A DNA stretch of 64,000 nucleotides, taken from positions 2,136,020-2,200,019 of the forward strand of contig OZ022244.1 of NCBI GenBank assembly GCA_963978895.1, read 5' to 3'. Numbering within the stretch: the first letter of the stretch is position 1; each line of letters starts with the position of its first letter. The DNA is from Erpobdella octoculata (taxonomy: Eukaryota > Annelida > Clitellata > Hirudinida > Erpobdellidae). The translations under genes were made by a program, and so were the position numbers. Positions 47,378 through 61,470 of the stretch are shown here, one piece after another. The notes beneath the pieces are model-generated. The model searched no databases. It saw only the letters and a list, made by a program, of their open reading frames with translations, and was not told where the DNA came from.

Positions 47378-48290
47378 TCTAACACCATCAGCTATTCCAT
47401 GGAAATATAATTTATCGGCACTCATCTTTCTTCTTTTCATGTCAACAAAACTGATTTTTTGCAGAAAGTCAAGTTGCAAATACAACTCATGTTAAAAATA
47501 ATCTTGAGAAATTTTTTGAATTAAAGATTAAAATCTATGCCTTTTTTGTTGCTTTAGTTTTTGCAAAAAGAGTCATTTTGGATGATGTAATGTGCTTTAG
47601 GGGAGATATCTAATGAAATTGAATCTAGGTTTGGTAAGTTGAGAGTCTCAACTTGAGGCAGCTCTCAAGTGGAAATTATTATTTATCTTTAAGAAATTAT
47701 TGAAAATCATTGACAAATTTGTGCCATCTCAAATTTGAAATACATTCACAATAATCACTTTTGTTTGAATTGTTGCTGGTGTTATTAAAATTTTGTGTGT
47801 GTTCACTGATTGATATGATGGTTGTTATTTTTTTAAATCAAAACTTTGTGTTTTTATTTGGCTTATTGTTTGAATTGTTAGTATTTCTTTATCCTACTGA
47901 TTATTTTTTTCTTCTTTTTTTCAGAATATTTGTCATTACCTTAGTAGTTTTTTTCATATTGTATTATCATGTTATTGATTGAAAAAAAGATGTTATCACT
48001 TTTTAGTGTTAGGGTCATTAGGAGTGCTGCCTTATAGAAGCTATTTTAAAATCCTTTTTTATACAATATTGTTTCTTTTCTTCAATTATCAAAGTTCTTG
48101 TTGAATGTTTGTGTTCTTGGGTTTGTTGGTAAATTATGCTAGTAGTCTTCTATCCTCTAATTATGTATGCTTGAATGCTTGTTGTAATTTTGTGTTGCTT
48201 TCATGGTTTTTTTAGGGAATTTATTGGAAAGCTCTTTACCAGTTTATTTGATTGGTTGATTGATCAATATCTACAAAACAGTTTTTGTGA
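47378..48290. other. AT-rich intergenic, no gene recognised
   Basis: Near-identical copy of 2150-3060. Confidence 0.5.
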
Positions 48291-48291
48291 G

Positions 48292-48604
48292 TTAAAGAAA
48301 AACATTGAACCTACTTTTCATCCGACAGTAGTAAAACTTTTCTCCGTCATGACGAACTTGATGAGATGCAGAAACAAGGTGAAAATCACTATTTGTTGTT
48401 GAAAATTTGCAGACCTTGAGTTTACATGTTGGTGGAAAAGATAAAAAATATGGATTGACAGTAAAGTTAATGTCGTCAAAATTGTATTTTGTCCAGTCTT
48501 CAGTGGGAAAAAGAGAAGTTCTCAACAGACATTTCCAGCGTGAGTTACCTGTGGTGTATGCTCCTGAAGAAGACCATGCACCAAACCAAAAATTTCCCAC
48601 TGTC
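48292..48604 (-). CDS. conserved unknown ORF, unit 3 copy
   Basis: Identical in frame to the unit 1 ORF at 3064-3376. It lies upstream of EGF gene 2 on the same strand, but its in-frame stop argues against it being an N-terminal exon of that gene. Confidence 0.4.
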
Positions 48605-48678
48605 CTAACATTTAGAATTGCAAGTAGTGCCTTAAAATAACATATACTTTTTGAAATTTAATTAAAAGAAAAAGTCAT

Positions 48679-49374
<696 letters not shown>

Positions 49375-49419
49375 GTCATGAAACTAGAAAGATAGCAACA
49401 ACGTAAAACGTTTTCCATC

Positions 49420-49478
49420 ATGGTGAAATTTGTGTTTGAAAAAATTTCAATATCTGATATGCAATACTCTGATATTAA
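49420..49478 (+). CDS. candidate first exon with GTAAGT donor, unit 3 copy
   Basis: Identical to the unit 1 exon at 4188-4246. No downstream exon recognised. Confidence 0.35.
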
Positions 49479-49924
49479 GTAAGTAATCATTGCTCAAATT
49501 CTTCTACTGTGTTTAATTGGCTATGTTCGTCTGTCTGTGATTCGATATGATTTTGATAGTATATAATAACAACAAATTTTTGATTTCTTCTTTGCAACAA
49601 TAATAGCTTTGCTTTTTGTGTTGTATCGTAAAATGGAAAAGTTAAACTTAGATACTATATTTGTTCGTTTTTAAATGTTTCACTGAAGATTCTAATTTAT
49701 GGACCAGCCAAAGTAGATTTAAAGACCCAAAAATTGTAGCTATGTTTTTGAAAACAATTTAGTTGTGTTGTACAAAAATTAAGATTATATAGTTGTGTAA
49801 TGCTTATACTCGCTTTAATCATAGTTAACTTAATTTATTTGAATAACTAGAGCTAATAACTTGCAACAATAAATAAAAAAACAAAGGATTATACACTTGG
49901 CGATTCAATTCACAAATAAATGAG

Positions 49925-50157
49925 ATGTTTCTCTTGAGTTTGGTTTATCAATGTCACGTGATTCCGGAGATATTCGATGTCGACTCCGCAAGCGTTTATA
50001 GCACAAAAGCTCATAACTCCGGAACCGAAAGTACCGTGATCCTGTTATTCAAACTTGAATTAGAGCGCATACACCCCTATGTTTCTTTTGAGTTTGGTTT
50101 TTCATGGTCACGTGGTTCCGCAGATATTCGACGTCGACTCCGCAAGTGTTTATAGCC
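49925..50157. repeat. tandem duplication, period about 154 bp, unit 3
   Basis: Copy of 4693-4925. A longer C run near 50196 shifts the frames relative to unit 1, which supports a non-coding nature. Confidence 0.6.
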
Positions 50158-50792
50158 CAAATCTGAAGTGGGCGTGGTCGGAAGAAGGTCTCATTGCCCC
50201 CCCCCCCTGTACCTGTAAAATTTCAGGTCGCTGGCTATTACCGTTTGTAAAATCGCGATTTCCATGCTCGGATTCCTATACCTCCCGGCTTAGGTATCCG
50301 ATTCAACTATAGCGGACTCGCCCGAGCTTCGCACTTGAAGTCTTTTAAATTATTTTAATTATAATTAGAATATTAATTGAAACTAGAGATAGCCCGTCAA
50401 AATGACGGATTTTTTTAAAAATCTCATTTTATCAACATAAACTTCAATTAAAATCTGGTTGCCCAATAATGTTAAAAAATGCAATACTAAACGAGGACTC
50501 TGCAACGGATTTTGAATGTGGTTTGGTTGGAGTTTTAAAAACAAATTTAATTATGGAAGAAATTTTGAATGGAGCAGGTTTACAAATTTGGTTTATTGCC
50601 AAAATATTGCTTAACTAATCCAGAACTTTCTTTCGTTTTCAGGAGACGACCGTTTCCAATTAAACTGGCGTTTGCAATTTCAATAAATTAATTTCAGGCA
50701 CAAGCATTACATATGGTAGGCATATATTTACTAGATCCAGTCATGAACAGCTAAATGTTGCCAAGTCTTGAGCATGTCGTAATGGCGAACTA

Positions 50793-51426
50793 TACAAATT
50801 TTGTAAAATCAATTTTGCTTAACGTATTACGCTCATTGGTACCTGTATGAGCTAGACCACTAAGTCGCCAGATTAGCCGGCGGAGCGGATTTGCAAAAGT
50901 ACTAATCCGTGAAATTAAATTTTGTAATTTCTTACATAATATGTTATCTCTAAACCCAAATAAAATCCAAGATTAGTTTTATATAACATGAACTACCTGT
51001 TATCAGAATAGCCTTTTTCAAATTTAAACTGAAACCAAGACTAAACAACATAAATATGAACTGTAGTTCATATGTTGATTATTATTGTAATCACAGAACT
51101 TTCCCATTATTTCACTTAATACATTAAACCGATTCTAAATAATATATAGCCTAAAATTCACTCCCAAACGTATTTATAAAAATATGTAAATCGTACTAAC
51201 CAAACTTGACACGAACCCGACCCGAACCTTACCCCAGCCCTACCCGAACCTGAAATTTTGAAAGTCAAAAACCCGTACCAAAACCCGAACACGATCTTTG
51301 AAAATTTGAAAACCAGAACCCAAACCCGAACCCGGTGTTTGGAAAGTCTCAAACCCGAACCCGAAAGTTCTAAATTCAAGAACCCGAAGACGAAAAAATC
51401 AAAAAGTTGTACCCGTGACATCCCTA
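50793..51426. mobile_element. hAT element remnant, right end only, unit 3 copy
   Basis: Copy of 5560-6193; followed by the ATTCTCAC flank at 51427-51434. Confidence 0.7.
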
Positions 51427-51845
51427 ATTCTCACTATTTTATTGATTGGTTTTCTATAATTTTCATATAGTTACAAAACTTATCAATAGCCGTTCTTTGT
51501 TAAAAATTGTCTTGCTAAGTAATCTATGAACGAATTAACAAAGAAAAAATTGTGTACCACATTCCTAGGTATATATGCTTTGACTCCTTCATTCCAGGTT
51601 TCATAGGTATGTGGCGAATTAGTTAAGCGTTGTTTCTCTCCGTCGAACCAGACATCGCATACATTGTTGCAAAAAACAACAAAATCTGTTTATTGCAAGC
51701 AATTGAATAGTTATATGTCAAAGTTATAATATCTGGTAGTTGAAGTATTAAGGTGATTTGAGATACTCCGACAAAATGACGATTTCTCGAATGTTATTAT
51801 AAGCAATTTTATATAAAAAACTTAAATTGTTCTCTAAGGATACAT

Positions 51846-52107
51846 AAATACATACACACATACATACATACATACATACCTACCTACATACATACATACA
51901 TACATACATACATACATACATACATACATACATACATACATACATACATACATACATACATACATACATACATACATACATACATACATACATACATACA
52001 TACATACATACATACATACATACATACATACATACATACATACATACATACATACATACATACATACATACATACATACATACATTCATACATACATACA
52101 TACATAT
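51846..52107. repeat. (CATA)n microsatellite, unit 3
   Basis: CATA repeat beside LINE A, as in unit 1. Confidence 0.95.
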
Positions 52108-52232
52108 TATTATTATTATTATTATTATTTATTTATTTAACGTGCTCTCTAAAAAGAAAAATTTCTCAGAGCACGAGGCGGCAGTGCCAAAATAAACGAA
52201 CGAACAGAATCACACATCAGAAACAAAAAGGG

Positions 52233-55200
52233 TCAATATCCGTTCGTCATGCGAAGAAAAAAATGAGTTTTAAGTCGTTTCCTAAAAACATAAACGCTAT
52301 CAACACACGCCGGATCGGTAAGTTCAATCGGTAGATTGTTCCAGGTAGTTGGACAAGAAACTGCAAAAGCCCTCGGTCCAAACGTCCTGGTTCCGCAGGA
52401 AGGAACAAGAAGCTGACCGGAAGAAGCCGAGCGAAGGTGAGATCGGCCAGGAAACTGAGTCACCGGAATGCACAGACCGGAGAGGTATGACGGCGCAGAA
52501 CCATGGAGGCATCGGTACGCAGTGAGAGATAGCTTGAAGTCGATACGCGCCTGCATGTTCAGCCAGTGTAGTCGGTCGTGAATCGCTTTAGTGACATGAC
52601 CGTATCGATGCAATCGGAGAATCAGCCTAGCCGTGGCACGCATGACACCATCAAGCCGCCTCATTAACAGATCCGGTATTCCACTGAGTAGACAATTACA
52701 ATAATCAAGTCTAGACAAGATCAAAGCGCGGGAAAGTGCATGCGAAGAATCGACCGTGAGGGATTTGCGAACTGACCTCATCTGTCGTAGATGGTAGTAA
52801 CTGGTGTTGACCAATTTTGCAACGTGTTCGCTGAAAGTCAGTTGAGAATCTATGATGACCCCAAGATTGCGAACCCTATCGACGAGACGAATAATGTTTC
52901 CAGCTATATTGATCTCGTCAAAGGTGCAGTGCAACCGACGTCTAGAGGATCCCAGTAGAATGACCTCTGTCTTGGAGGCATTTAACTTTAGTCGATTGCA
53001 TTTCATCCATTCCATTATCTCCGAAACGCAGCCGTCCAATCTGTCCGCGAGCACACCGATACTCTCAGTGCCGCAATGATCGTAGATTTGTAGATCATCA
53101 GCATAACCATGAATATTGAAACCACGTTGAGCAACCAGGGCAAAAACATCTGAAGTGTATGCAATGAAGAATAGCGGTCCTAGAATTGAACCTTGTGGAA
53201 CACCACACACAATCGAGGACCAACCAGAAAGGATACCTCCATAACGAACACACTGCCTCCGATCGCAAAGATACGAACCGATCCACCGAAGAGCAACAGA
53301 ATCAATGCCAAATGTACGCTCCAATCTGGTCACGAGGATTCCATGATCAACGCAATCGAATGCAGCGCTGGGATCGAGCATAGCGAGCAGTGTTACCATC
53401 CCTCGATCGGTTGCCAAGAGAACATCCGAAGTAACCTTGAGTAATGCAGTTTCCGTCGAACGGCACCTCCGATAGGCAGACTGATGCTCCGGTAGAAGGT
53501 TGTGTCCATCCAGGTGATGTTGAATTTGTTTGTTAACCGCCCGTTCCAAAACCTTAGAGATGAACTGAAGATTCGAAACTGGGCGATAACTGGCAGGCAG
53601 AGAAACATCCAGCGTAGATTTTTTTCAAGATTGGCGTGACCTCGGCCACTCTGAATGGGACCGGAAAGTGACCAGTGTCCAACGATTTATTAAACAGATC
53701 TGTAACAAATGGGGCCAAGGTTTCTGAAAATTCTTTGATGAGCCATGTTGGCGCCGGGTCTAGACCACATGACTTGTTTGGAGAGTTTTTAATTAGGTCC
53801 TTGACGTCATCCTTAGTAAGAGTCGCAAAGTTGCTGAAACGTTCTCCAGAGAAGGTGTTGAACTCAGGCGTATCCGAATCAAAGGTAGACGCTCGGACGT
53901 CCGTGACCTTCTTCTCAAAAGAACTCATGAATTGCTCTGCAGTCAGACCATCCTGAAGAATGAAAGATCGTTTCTTTCCCATCACGGCAGACAAATCTCT
54001 CCACAGCTTGCTTGCGTTTCCTGCACTCTCCGCAATCGTATTTTGCCAGTACGCATCCTGTGCTCTCCTATAAAAATCCTGGCAAAAACGTAACTGCGCA
54101 ACCCATTTATCACGGTCAGAGATCAGTCGGGTTCTTCTGTAAATTCTTTCAAGAGAACGAGCTTTTCGTTTCTGCTCGCCGCAAGCAGTATTGAACCATG
54201 GAGTGATCGGACGATAATTTCTCAAGGCGGACCGACGTGGAGCATGCTTCTCAACAAGATCGGTCAGTATTCTGTTGTACATCGCAGCCATTTCATCCAG
54301 TCCAAGGCCGCTCCAGCTGCTGTCCTCAGTGCAGAGTTTGCTTGATTTGAGATCCTGTAAAAAAAAGATCACGATCAAAGGTCTTCCATGCCCTGCCTGT
54401 TACCATTAGTGATACAGGATTTGGTTTCATGAGTGGCAGTCTTGAAATGATGAGAGAATGATCGGACACAGATGGAACATACACTTCACAAGCAACAGAA
54501 GATGACTGAGCTGGGTCCTTCGTGATGACAACGTCTAAGGTATGTCCGGCTTTGTGGGTTGGTGAAGAAATATTCTGGACAAGGCCAAAGCAATCCACGA
54601 TCGTGTTGAATTTCATTGTCCATACATCATCCGGTTTGTCCAAGTGAATGTTGATATCTCCAACGACAAGAATATGGCAGCTGTGAACAGTTAATTCTTC
54701 AAGCATCTGGCTGAAATCCTCCAAGAACTGGTCAGAAACTCGTTCACTTCCAGGCCGGTAAATGACCACAGCAATTGTTCTAACACTCCTTAAGATAAGC
54801 ATTACAGAAACGAATTTAAAAGTCTCAACTTTGCTGGTAAGATTCATTCGGCGGGCTTTGCACGATTCTTTGCAAATCCACGCAACGCCGCCCCCCAGTA
54901 GACGACCAGATTGCATCTTTTGTGTAGCAGACCTCGCCAAACGTTTTCGTTCTCGTGCCTGATCCACGCACGTGTATCCATCCGGTGTGATTCTTGCGAG
55001 AGTGATGTCTTCTGATGATTCGTGAAAAGTCTCGGCAACTGCGAAGGCATCAAGATCATGTTCAGCGATGATATTTGTCAGCGATGCACTTTTATTTCCG
55101 ATCGACTGACAATTCAAATATCCAATAGTCAAGTACTTGTTTCGAACGTATGATTCTGTGTTGGAGCTTTTCAGATTTTTCCCGCAACGGGAAGTCTTCT

Positions 55201-55336
55201 GGTAACTATCCTGTCCCCCGCGATGAACAGATTCGTCTCTCCAGCTCGTATTCTCTGCTTCATACTTTCGACTAGGAGTTTTCGTGCTTCTCTTTCTTTT
55301 GGAGTCATATCCTGATGTATAAAAACTGCTGACCAA
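52233..55336 (-). pseudogene. LINE A ORF2 (endonuclease + RT), two frameshifts, unit 3 copy
   Basis: Endonuclease at 55336-54326, RT at 54378-53554 and 53576-52233. It shows the same A8 and T7 frameshift sites as the unit 1 copy, and the YADD box is at about 53094-53105. Confidence 0.85.
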
Positions 55337-55905
55337 CCTCCTTCCTTCATCGTCCTCAAGTTTTTTGCCAACTTGAGAAGATTCGACTGTTGATTTTCGT
55401 TTTTCAATACCAGTTTCAACGGTCTTGGTCAAGCAGGTTCACTCTCTCCTTCGATTCTTTTCCCAAGTCTAATTAAGTTAACAATTTCGACATCATCACA
55501 AGAGATTAACTTCAGCAATTCCTCGATCTTCGATTTGTCCTCCGATTTGCGCTTATCAGGTGTAGACGAACTCGACTCGCCCAGCCCATAGACAACAACA
55601 GAGGTCCTTCTCCTGAGCTTGTCGGCTTCCTCATCTTTGTCATCCTGTGTCTTTGCGTCGAGAGCTTTTTTAGGGCAAAGCTGTAGGCCTGATGCCTGCT
55701 CACCTTTCTCAGTCAGAACAGAATGGTGTATTTTCTTGACGCCTTCTGATAATTCGTCAACCCTTTCTTTGAAAAGATCGGACCACTTTTTTGTTGCTGT
55801 ATCAACCTTATTTGAGAGAGGTTCAAGATCAACATCTGCAATTTTCTTTGTCAAACCCCTAACTTCATCGAGGACCTCGTTGAGTTTTTTCCTATTGAGG
55901 GAAAG
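55171..55905 (-). pseudogene. LINE A ORF1, nonsense mutation, unit 3 copy
   Basis: Same protein as at 9934-10668 but with a C-to-T change (minus strand) turning an Arg codon into TGA at 55429-55431, after ESEPA. This mutation is private to unit 3 and therefore younger than the block duplication. Confidence 0.8.
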
Positions 55906-55936
55906 TTCACATACATATAGACTTTATGGTTATTGT

Positions 55937-56574
55937 TAGGGATGGACCGAAACTACTTTAACTACTAACTTATAGTCTTATAGAGCAGCTGTACAGTTAA
56001 ATATTATGAGACAATGATGTGGATTTTTCAAACTTTACCTGCTTCAATAATTATCGTTACTTACTTTTTTTGTGTTCATATTATATTCATTATTACTTTA
56101 ATTTTTATATGTTAATAAATTGATTATATTACCGAACGGATTACAAAATAAACCAGTTAAAAAGGCATGTTATTTTAGCTGATTTATAATACAACAACAC
56201 CGTCGGCCGATAGAATTTTGGTACAGTTGTACAATCGCCACATCGTCGTATGATGATTTTTCTCCCTGTTGTATGCTGGGTTTGGATATGTTTTCTGATT
56301 ACTTTCGATTTGATTCATTGGTGGTGTTGACATTCTTCTTTGTTTCCGGTTCGTTTGTGGGGTCCTGTTGTGCTTTTTTTCTGTTCGTGCGGTTTTTTTT
56401 TTGTAATTCGGCAAGGAGTTATTAAACTCGTTTTGACAACATAATAAATAAATATAATGTATATTATTATATATACACTAAAAAACTCGGACTCGGCGCT
56501 CGGACTCGGTGCAAAATGACCCTAAAACTCGGTGCTCGAACTCGGCACCAAATTTGCCGCTCGGTCCATCCCTA
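55937..56574. mobile_element. hAT-type MITE (TAGGGATGGACCGA family), unit 3 copy
   Basis: Same ends and the same GTTATTGT flanks (55929-55936, 56575-56582) as in unit 1. Confidence 0.9.
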
Positions 56575-56582
56575 GTTATTGT

Positions 56583-58080
56583 ATGTTGATTTATCTAAAT
56601 TGATCAATTTATTATTTATTGGCTCAAAAAGTTACCCTCCTTCTGAGTATCATTTGTTTTCAGCAGACAAAATGACCAAAACAGAGTAAACTTAACAACA
56701 GCTCTTCTGATCATGATAAATTTTTAAAATTTAAAAACTATAAAAACCAGTTAATATGAATTACGATGTTTCGTTGTTTTGTTGATTGATTTAAAAATAA
56801 ACAAATATCGATATGACGTCGCGCAAATTAAAAGTGGATTTTTAATTCAAGAAATGTAGATAAAAAACGTATAACTTATTTAAATTCATTTGTCTGCACA
56901 TTACAAATAATAATATAACTAAATAGCCATATAATCACTAAGCCTTCTGTGTTAACTTTATCAAATGTTTCACTAATCTCCAAATCCATAAATCCTTAGG
57001 TAGCAAATAAATACATTAACATGTAATAAAACTGAATCTGACAAAAACAAAATTACTAATAAACAATTTGAAATCTGATATAGAGTTTTATTCTTTAATA
57101 TTCTCCAGTTGATGGTTAATTGATATCAGTCATCAAATTACTTTGTATATGAGTATGGATTTTCTTGGCATGTGTTTTCCAATAGTTCAAAGTTTTCAGA
57201 ATTATTACAAGGAGTGCCATCAATATTTTCCAACCACTTAAAAACGCATTTAATTTTTAATAAAAATATTTTAGTTGTGTGAATTGTTTATTCAACATTA
57301 TGAAAACATAGATAATAGTTAATGTAACATTTATTTTTCTATATAAATTAATTATAATTGATTTGAATATATTAACTTTCTCAATGTTTTTTGATTTGGC
57401 AATTTAAAAACCATTTCACCAGCCAAGATTCTTACACTCTCAATCCATATATTTTGTTTTTTGGTTTGTTTCGGAAAACTAAAATGATTTATAGCTCATT
57501 ATTATAAGGATCCTTTAAAATCTAGCAGACGACATGTCCAAACCCTGGTTTTAATTATTATTAGATGATTTTATTACATTTTTTGGTTGCAAGAAAGACT
57601 AACAAACCAACTAAAAGTAAAATACTAAAACTATCGCAACTGCAATAAAAAACCAGAAAATGTTTCAGAATGGTTGGCAAATTAAACAACGTTCCAAAGA
57701 AGCTTGACAATTAATATTACATAGGCATAGATTATAGAAATTTAGAAAATAATGTTTTGTTGAGGTATTGTCTAAAATTGAAAGTTGGTCAAACTAAAAT
57801 GTCTGGCTGTCAGTTCAAATGATGTTTAAGCTGATGATCTTAGAGTTTTATCAACTTACGAATTAGTAAAATTTTATCTTGGCTGTGCAATCTTGAAGCT
57901 CAAATAAAACCTTTGAATAATTTTAAGAAACCTTCAGCAATTATTCTCAAAAGAGCTTTATAACAAGAAACAGTAAAAAACTTTAGTTTATGAAAAAAAC
58001 TAACGGATTTGTTGATGAAAAATATTATCAATTTATTTCAGAAGAGCACATAATGATGTCATTTAATCATTGATCATGTT
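56583..58080. other. AT-rich intergenic, no gene recognised
   Basis: Near-identical to 11346-12840. The identity to unit 1 ends at the right edge of this stretch. Confidence 0.6.
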
Positions 58081-58149
58081 TTTTTGCATCAATTAAGTGA
58101 TTTTTATGCATTTTGTTTTTATTTAAAGTATGGATGAAATCTAAATTTG

Positions 58150-58500
58150 AGTTTTTTTAGTTTGTATACACCTATAATGATGATATTTTGGTAGCAAGAA
58201 AATCTGTTGAAGACCACACAGAGAGCACTTGAGGACAGTTTTTAAGCGATTTTCCAAATTTGGCATAACCATCAACTGTGCAAAAAATGAAATTGGTGTT
58301 GAACAATTCAATTTTATTGGCCCTCATATAACTCAGTCAAGACTCACTCCTCTTTCCGAAAAAGTTGAATCTCTGCTGAATTTCACCAAACCATCTTCAA
58401 CCAAACAGTTAAGAAGATTCATCGGCCTCATACATTTTTACTAAAGGTTCATTTCTAAGTGTGCTACTATTCTAGCTCCATTTACAAACATTCTCAAGAG
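58150..58500 (+). pseudogene. Ty3/gypsy reverse transcriptase fragment, unit 3 copy
   Basis: Has YNDD, then a 2-bp insertion near 58224 breaks the frame, then TVFKRFSKFGITI, FIGPHIT and RRFIGL before a stop (HFY then TAA). Confidence 0.8.
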
Positions 58501-58517
58501 TAAAAACACTCTCACAA

Positions 58518-58610
58518 TCACACACACACACACATCATCATCATTATCATCATAGTCATCGTCATCGTCGTCCTTGTCGTCGTCGTCGTCGTCGTCATCA
58601 TCATCATTGC
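58518..58610. repeat. compound (AC)n-(ATC)n-(GTC)n microsatellite
   Basis: Same compound array as at 13279 and 38597. Confidence 0.9.
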
Positions 58611-58669
58611 GGTCGCCAAAATTATCATGGAATCAAGAGGAAACAAGTTTGCTGCAAACAATAGATTTT

Positions 58670-59715
58670 TGGCGCTAATTTTCTAGAAAACTTTTCAACG
58701 GTGCTGGCTAAATTTAGAAGCGCATTGTTTATTACTTTTTCAACATCTCATTCTTTAGTTTTTCGGTTTCTTTTTTGTGTGTCATTTTTGCGTGGATTAG
58801 TTGTTGTTTGTTACGCTGCTTTTTGTAGTTGCAACCAGAAAAAGAAAACGTTTTGCATCTATCGAGCGTTTAATGGGGTTTAGTTGCCTCTATTATGTTG
58901 CATTTATTTATTTGATTTTAAATTTATTGCACAAAATATCGTTGATTTTGTCGGGTCACTTTAATAAGATTTTTATTTATTTAAAAGTCTGTTTTATTCG
59001 TTGTAGTTGATTTAATTATTCAATATTGTCGCTTTTTTCTGTGGTTTCAATTTTGTATTTCAATGTGTTTCATCTGTTATAACCGTATTAATCTGTTACG
59101 AGAAGAATGATTAAATTTGGCTCTTTGTCAATGTCTCTGTTTCAAACAAAACATAGGAGTATTTCTGATTTTAAACTCTACTCTCTCAACTGTTATATTA
59201 TTTAATTTATTGTTTTACTATAGGGTTTGGAAGACAGCTTTATATAGCTAAAACTGGCCAGTAAACCCTGATTGTTTTATAACTTTTATATTTATATACC
59301 AGTAAATTTATTAATTCAAATTCTTGTCCATTCAAATGGATTAAAAACAATAGTTAGTTTGAATTTCTTGCAACCGGCATTCTTATCCAAGTATTTTATT
59401 TTCCTTTACTCAGAGACTAAAAATATATAAACTTGTAAAAAACCCACCACACCTTAAAAAACCCTACGTCTATGTATATAGTTTTAGTTGTTTAAAACAT
59501 AGTAGTGTTTTTTTTACTGAATACCGTATTTTACAACCATAATTATTATGCTCCCGAAAGTAATATAAGCAAAATAAATAACAAAAAATACATGTTTTAA
59601 TACAAAATAATGAGATGGTTATGATGTTAGTCTTAGAATTTTTTGGTTTGTTTTTTGATTTTGCAAATGTTTGGTTCAAAAATAATAAGTCTATATCTAT
59701 ATAAATTGTTAGATT
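58670..59715. other. region downstream of EGF gene 3, no gene recognised
   Basis: Third copy of the sequence at 13430-14479; short frames over it are not conserved. Confidence 0.5.
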
Positions 59716-59777
59716 TTTATTAAATATTTTTTTTCTGTTCATCCGTTCATCCTTGGAAGAGAAAGAAAGGACACTCA

Positions 59778-59833
59778 TCAATTGACATCATGTTCTTCAG
59801 AGGATAATTCAGAAGCTGATTCAAGTCTTTTGT
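59778..59833 (-). CDS. EGF gene 3 cytoplasmic tail exon
   Basis: Reads YKRLESASELSSEEHDVN and stop, identical to gene 2. Confidence 0.75.
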
Positions 59834-60033
59834 CTAAGAAATAAAACTAAGAATTGTTTAATAAAAATTCATTTAATAACATATGATAAATCTTTTTTGT
59901 TTTTATTTACAAAACTAAGTATCATATGGTGGATAAAAAATCTAAAAATTAAAATTCCGCAGATGAACCATTTGTCGTATAAACCATTTGGAGAAAAAAA
60001 GGAAAATAATATTTTTAAAAATATTTCACTCAC

Positions 60034-60171
60034 ATTTGATTACTAATAAAGCAATGACTAGAATTATTAGTAAAACGACAATAATAGTTGCAACAGCTAA
60101 TGCTGTACATTGAGGACGTTCTTCAGGTACTTTTTCTTTACTGTTATCTTTATCGCTTTCCTTATAATCAG
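60034..60171 (-). CDS. EGF gene 3 transmembrane exon
   Basis: 138 bp as in gene 2; juxtamembrane ESDKDNSKEKV, helix ALAVATIIVVLLIILVIALL, last residue Lys instead of Glu before the tail. Confidence 0.8.
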
Positions 60172-60384
60172 CTGTAATTTAAATATAAGTGTGCGTGTGT
60201 TAACAATTTTATGTGATTTTGGATAGCATTACAATATGAAATAGTAAATAGACTGAGACGTTTTTAAAATCTATTTTTAATAAATAGTGAAATTCAAGAA
60301 ATTAAATAAGATAGAATAAGGTCGGATATCACCGCTAGAGCGGGTTTTTTGTGATATTCAAACAAATTAAATACCAATGCGTAC

Positions 60385-60510
60385 CCGAGCAGTTGAACTC
60401 ATTGTCGTGGGTATATCCATAGATGCAATAACATGCATACGTTCCGGGGAAATTTTGACAGCTTGTCGTATCAGGATCACATTTGTTTCTTCTTTTACAT
60501 TCATCGACAT
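60385..60510 (-). CDS. EGF gene 3, EGF_CA exon (E5)
   Basis: DVDEC start and CQNFPGTYACYC motif, donor GTACGC. Confidence 0.8.
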
Positions 60511-60696
60511 CTAAATATTGAAAATGGAGTCAATAAATTTGCACATGGTAAGCCACAACACAAAAAAGTTTGAATACGATATTTGTATGTTTATTAGAAT
60601 TAAAAGCAACATAAATTTTTCTCGAAGAGCCAAGCCATTGCAGTGTTGAAATTTTTTTTAGAAACTAATTATTTTAATTAAAATTAATAAACTAAC

Positions 60697-60825
60697 CCAC
60701 GCATGTTTTAGTCGATATGGAAGTAAAGCCGTTTTTGCACTTACACCCGTAAGAACCGTTTGTGTTGAAACATTTTGATTTATCAGTTTCGCAAGAACTA
60801 TTCAAGGTAAGACATTCATTTACAT
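60697..60825 (-). CDS. EGF gene 3, EGF exon (E4), first exon left
   Basis: VNECLTLNSSC start and CFNTNGSYGCKC motif, almost identical to gene 2 E4. There is no upstream exon to splice from. Confidence 0.8.
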
Positions 60826-61368
60826 CTGTAATGTCATCAGTTTAAAATTAATTTAGCAGTTTTTGATTTTGGTTAAGCGTCATAGCTTTTTAGTCAGTCA
60901 AACTTTAATTTTAATATCAAGCCCCGTAAAATTTGTGAATACATTTTTTGCTAGTTATCTTTCTTCATAAAATTTCATTTTTTAAATTCTTATAATGTTT
61001 TTATAGACATCAATAAACCTGTAAATTTTTCTGCTATTAGTCTTATATCTAAGTTTGAACAAATCCAATGAATGGTGGTTTTTAAGTATTAGTTTGAGTG
61101 TCGCATCATAATCTTTTCAGAACTGAATTTACTTAATAAGCTGCAGTATTTTTTACGACTAAAGGAGGTACTAGAGTCCTGCATAGGCCATGCCAAGCTT
61201 TGTTCTAGGATTATATGAACGGACCGCATAGGGCCCAAGTTTGCACTGGCCGAGTTGTAACGATAGAAGATTTTTTCTGTTATTTTTATGTTGTACTAGT
61301 CCTGTTTATTAAGTTCCTGCTTCGACTAAAACAAAGAAGTCCTGGAGTAACACCAATTTTATTTAAAT
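60826..61368. other. remnant intron of gene 3, truncated
   Basis: Matches the E3-E4 intron of gene 2 up to the phrase TTTATTTAAATTGT and then stops. Confidence 0.6.
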
Positions 61369-61470
61369 TGTTGATGATGTTGAGACTGCCGTTCCAGATG
61401 ATTTGAGGCTTGCCAAAGCCTCCAAAAGAGCTTTCTCGCGGCGATCGGATGCGTCGGATTGACTCTTTAG
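61369..61470 (-). other. orphan coding-like 100-bp segment
   Basis: GC-richer than its surroundings and open on the minus strand (SQSDASDRREKALLEALASL and a Ser/Thr-rich end). It matches neither unit 2 nor LINE C. It may be part of another locus brought in with LINE C. Confidence 0.35.

Larger units (their letters stand above)
52108..55906 (-). mobile_element. LINE A, CR1/L2-like, unit 3 copy
   Basis: Same insertion and same truncation point as at 6871-10669. The 3' hairpin is at 52141-52175. Confidence 0.9.
59716..60825 (-). other. EGF gene 3: 3' part of the EGF membrane protein gene (gene span)
   Basis: Four exons remain: EGF at 60697 and 60385, transmembrane at 60034, tail at 59778, all open. 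AATAAA (minus strand) at 59716-59721. Homology to gene 2 continues into the intron up to about 61368, where it stops at foreign DNA, so exons E1-E3 are missing. The remaining exons are closer to gene 2 than to gene 1. It is probably a pseudogene unless transcribed from a new promoter. Confidence 0.75.

Noticed and set aside
48292..48600. N-terminal exon of EGF gene 2
   Set aside because: On the right strand and upstream, but it ends in a stop in the conserved frame, and the only in-frame donor-like site in unit 1 is absent in unit 2.
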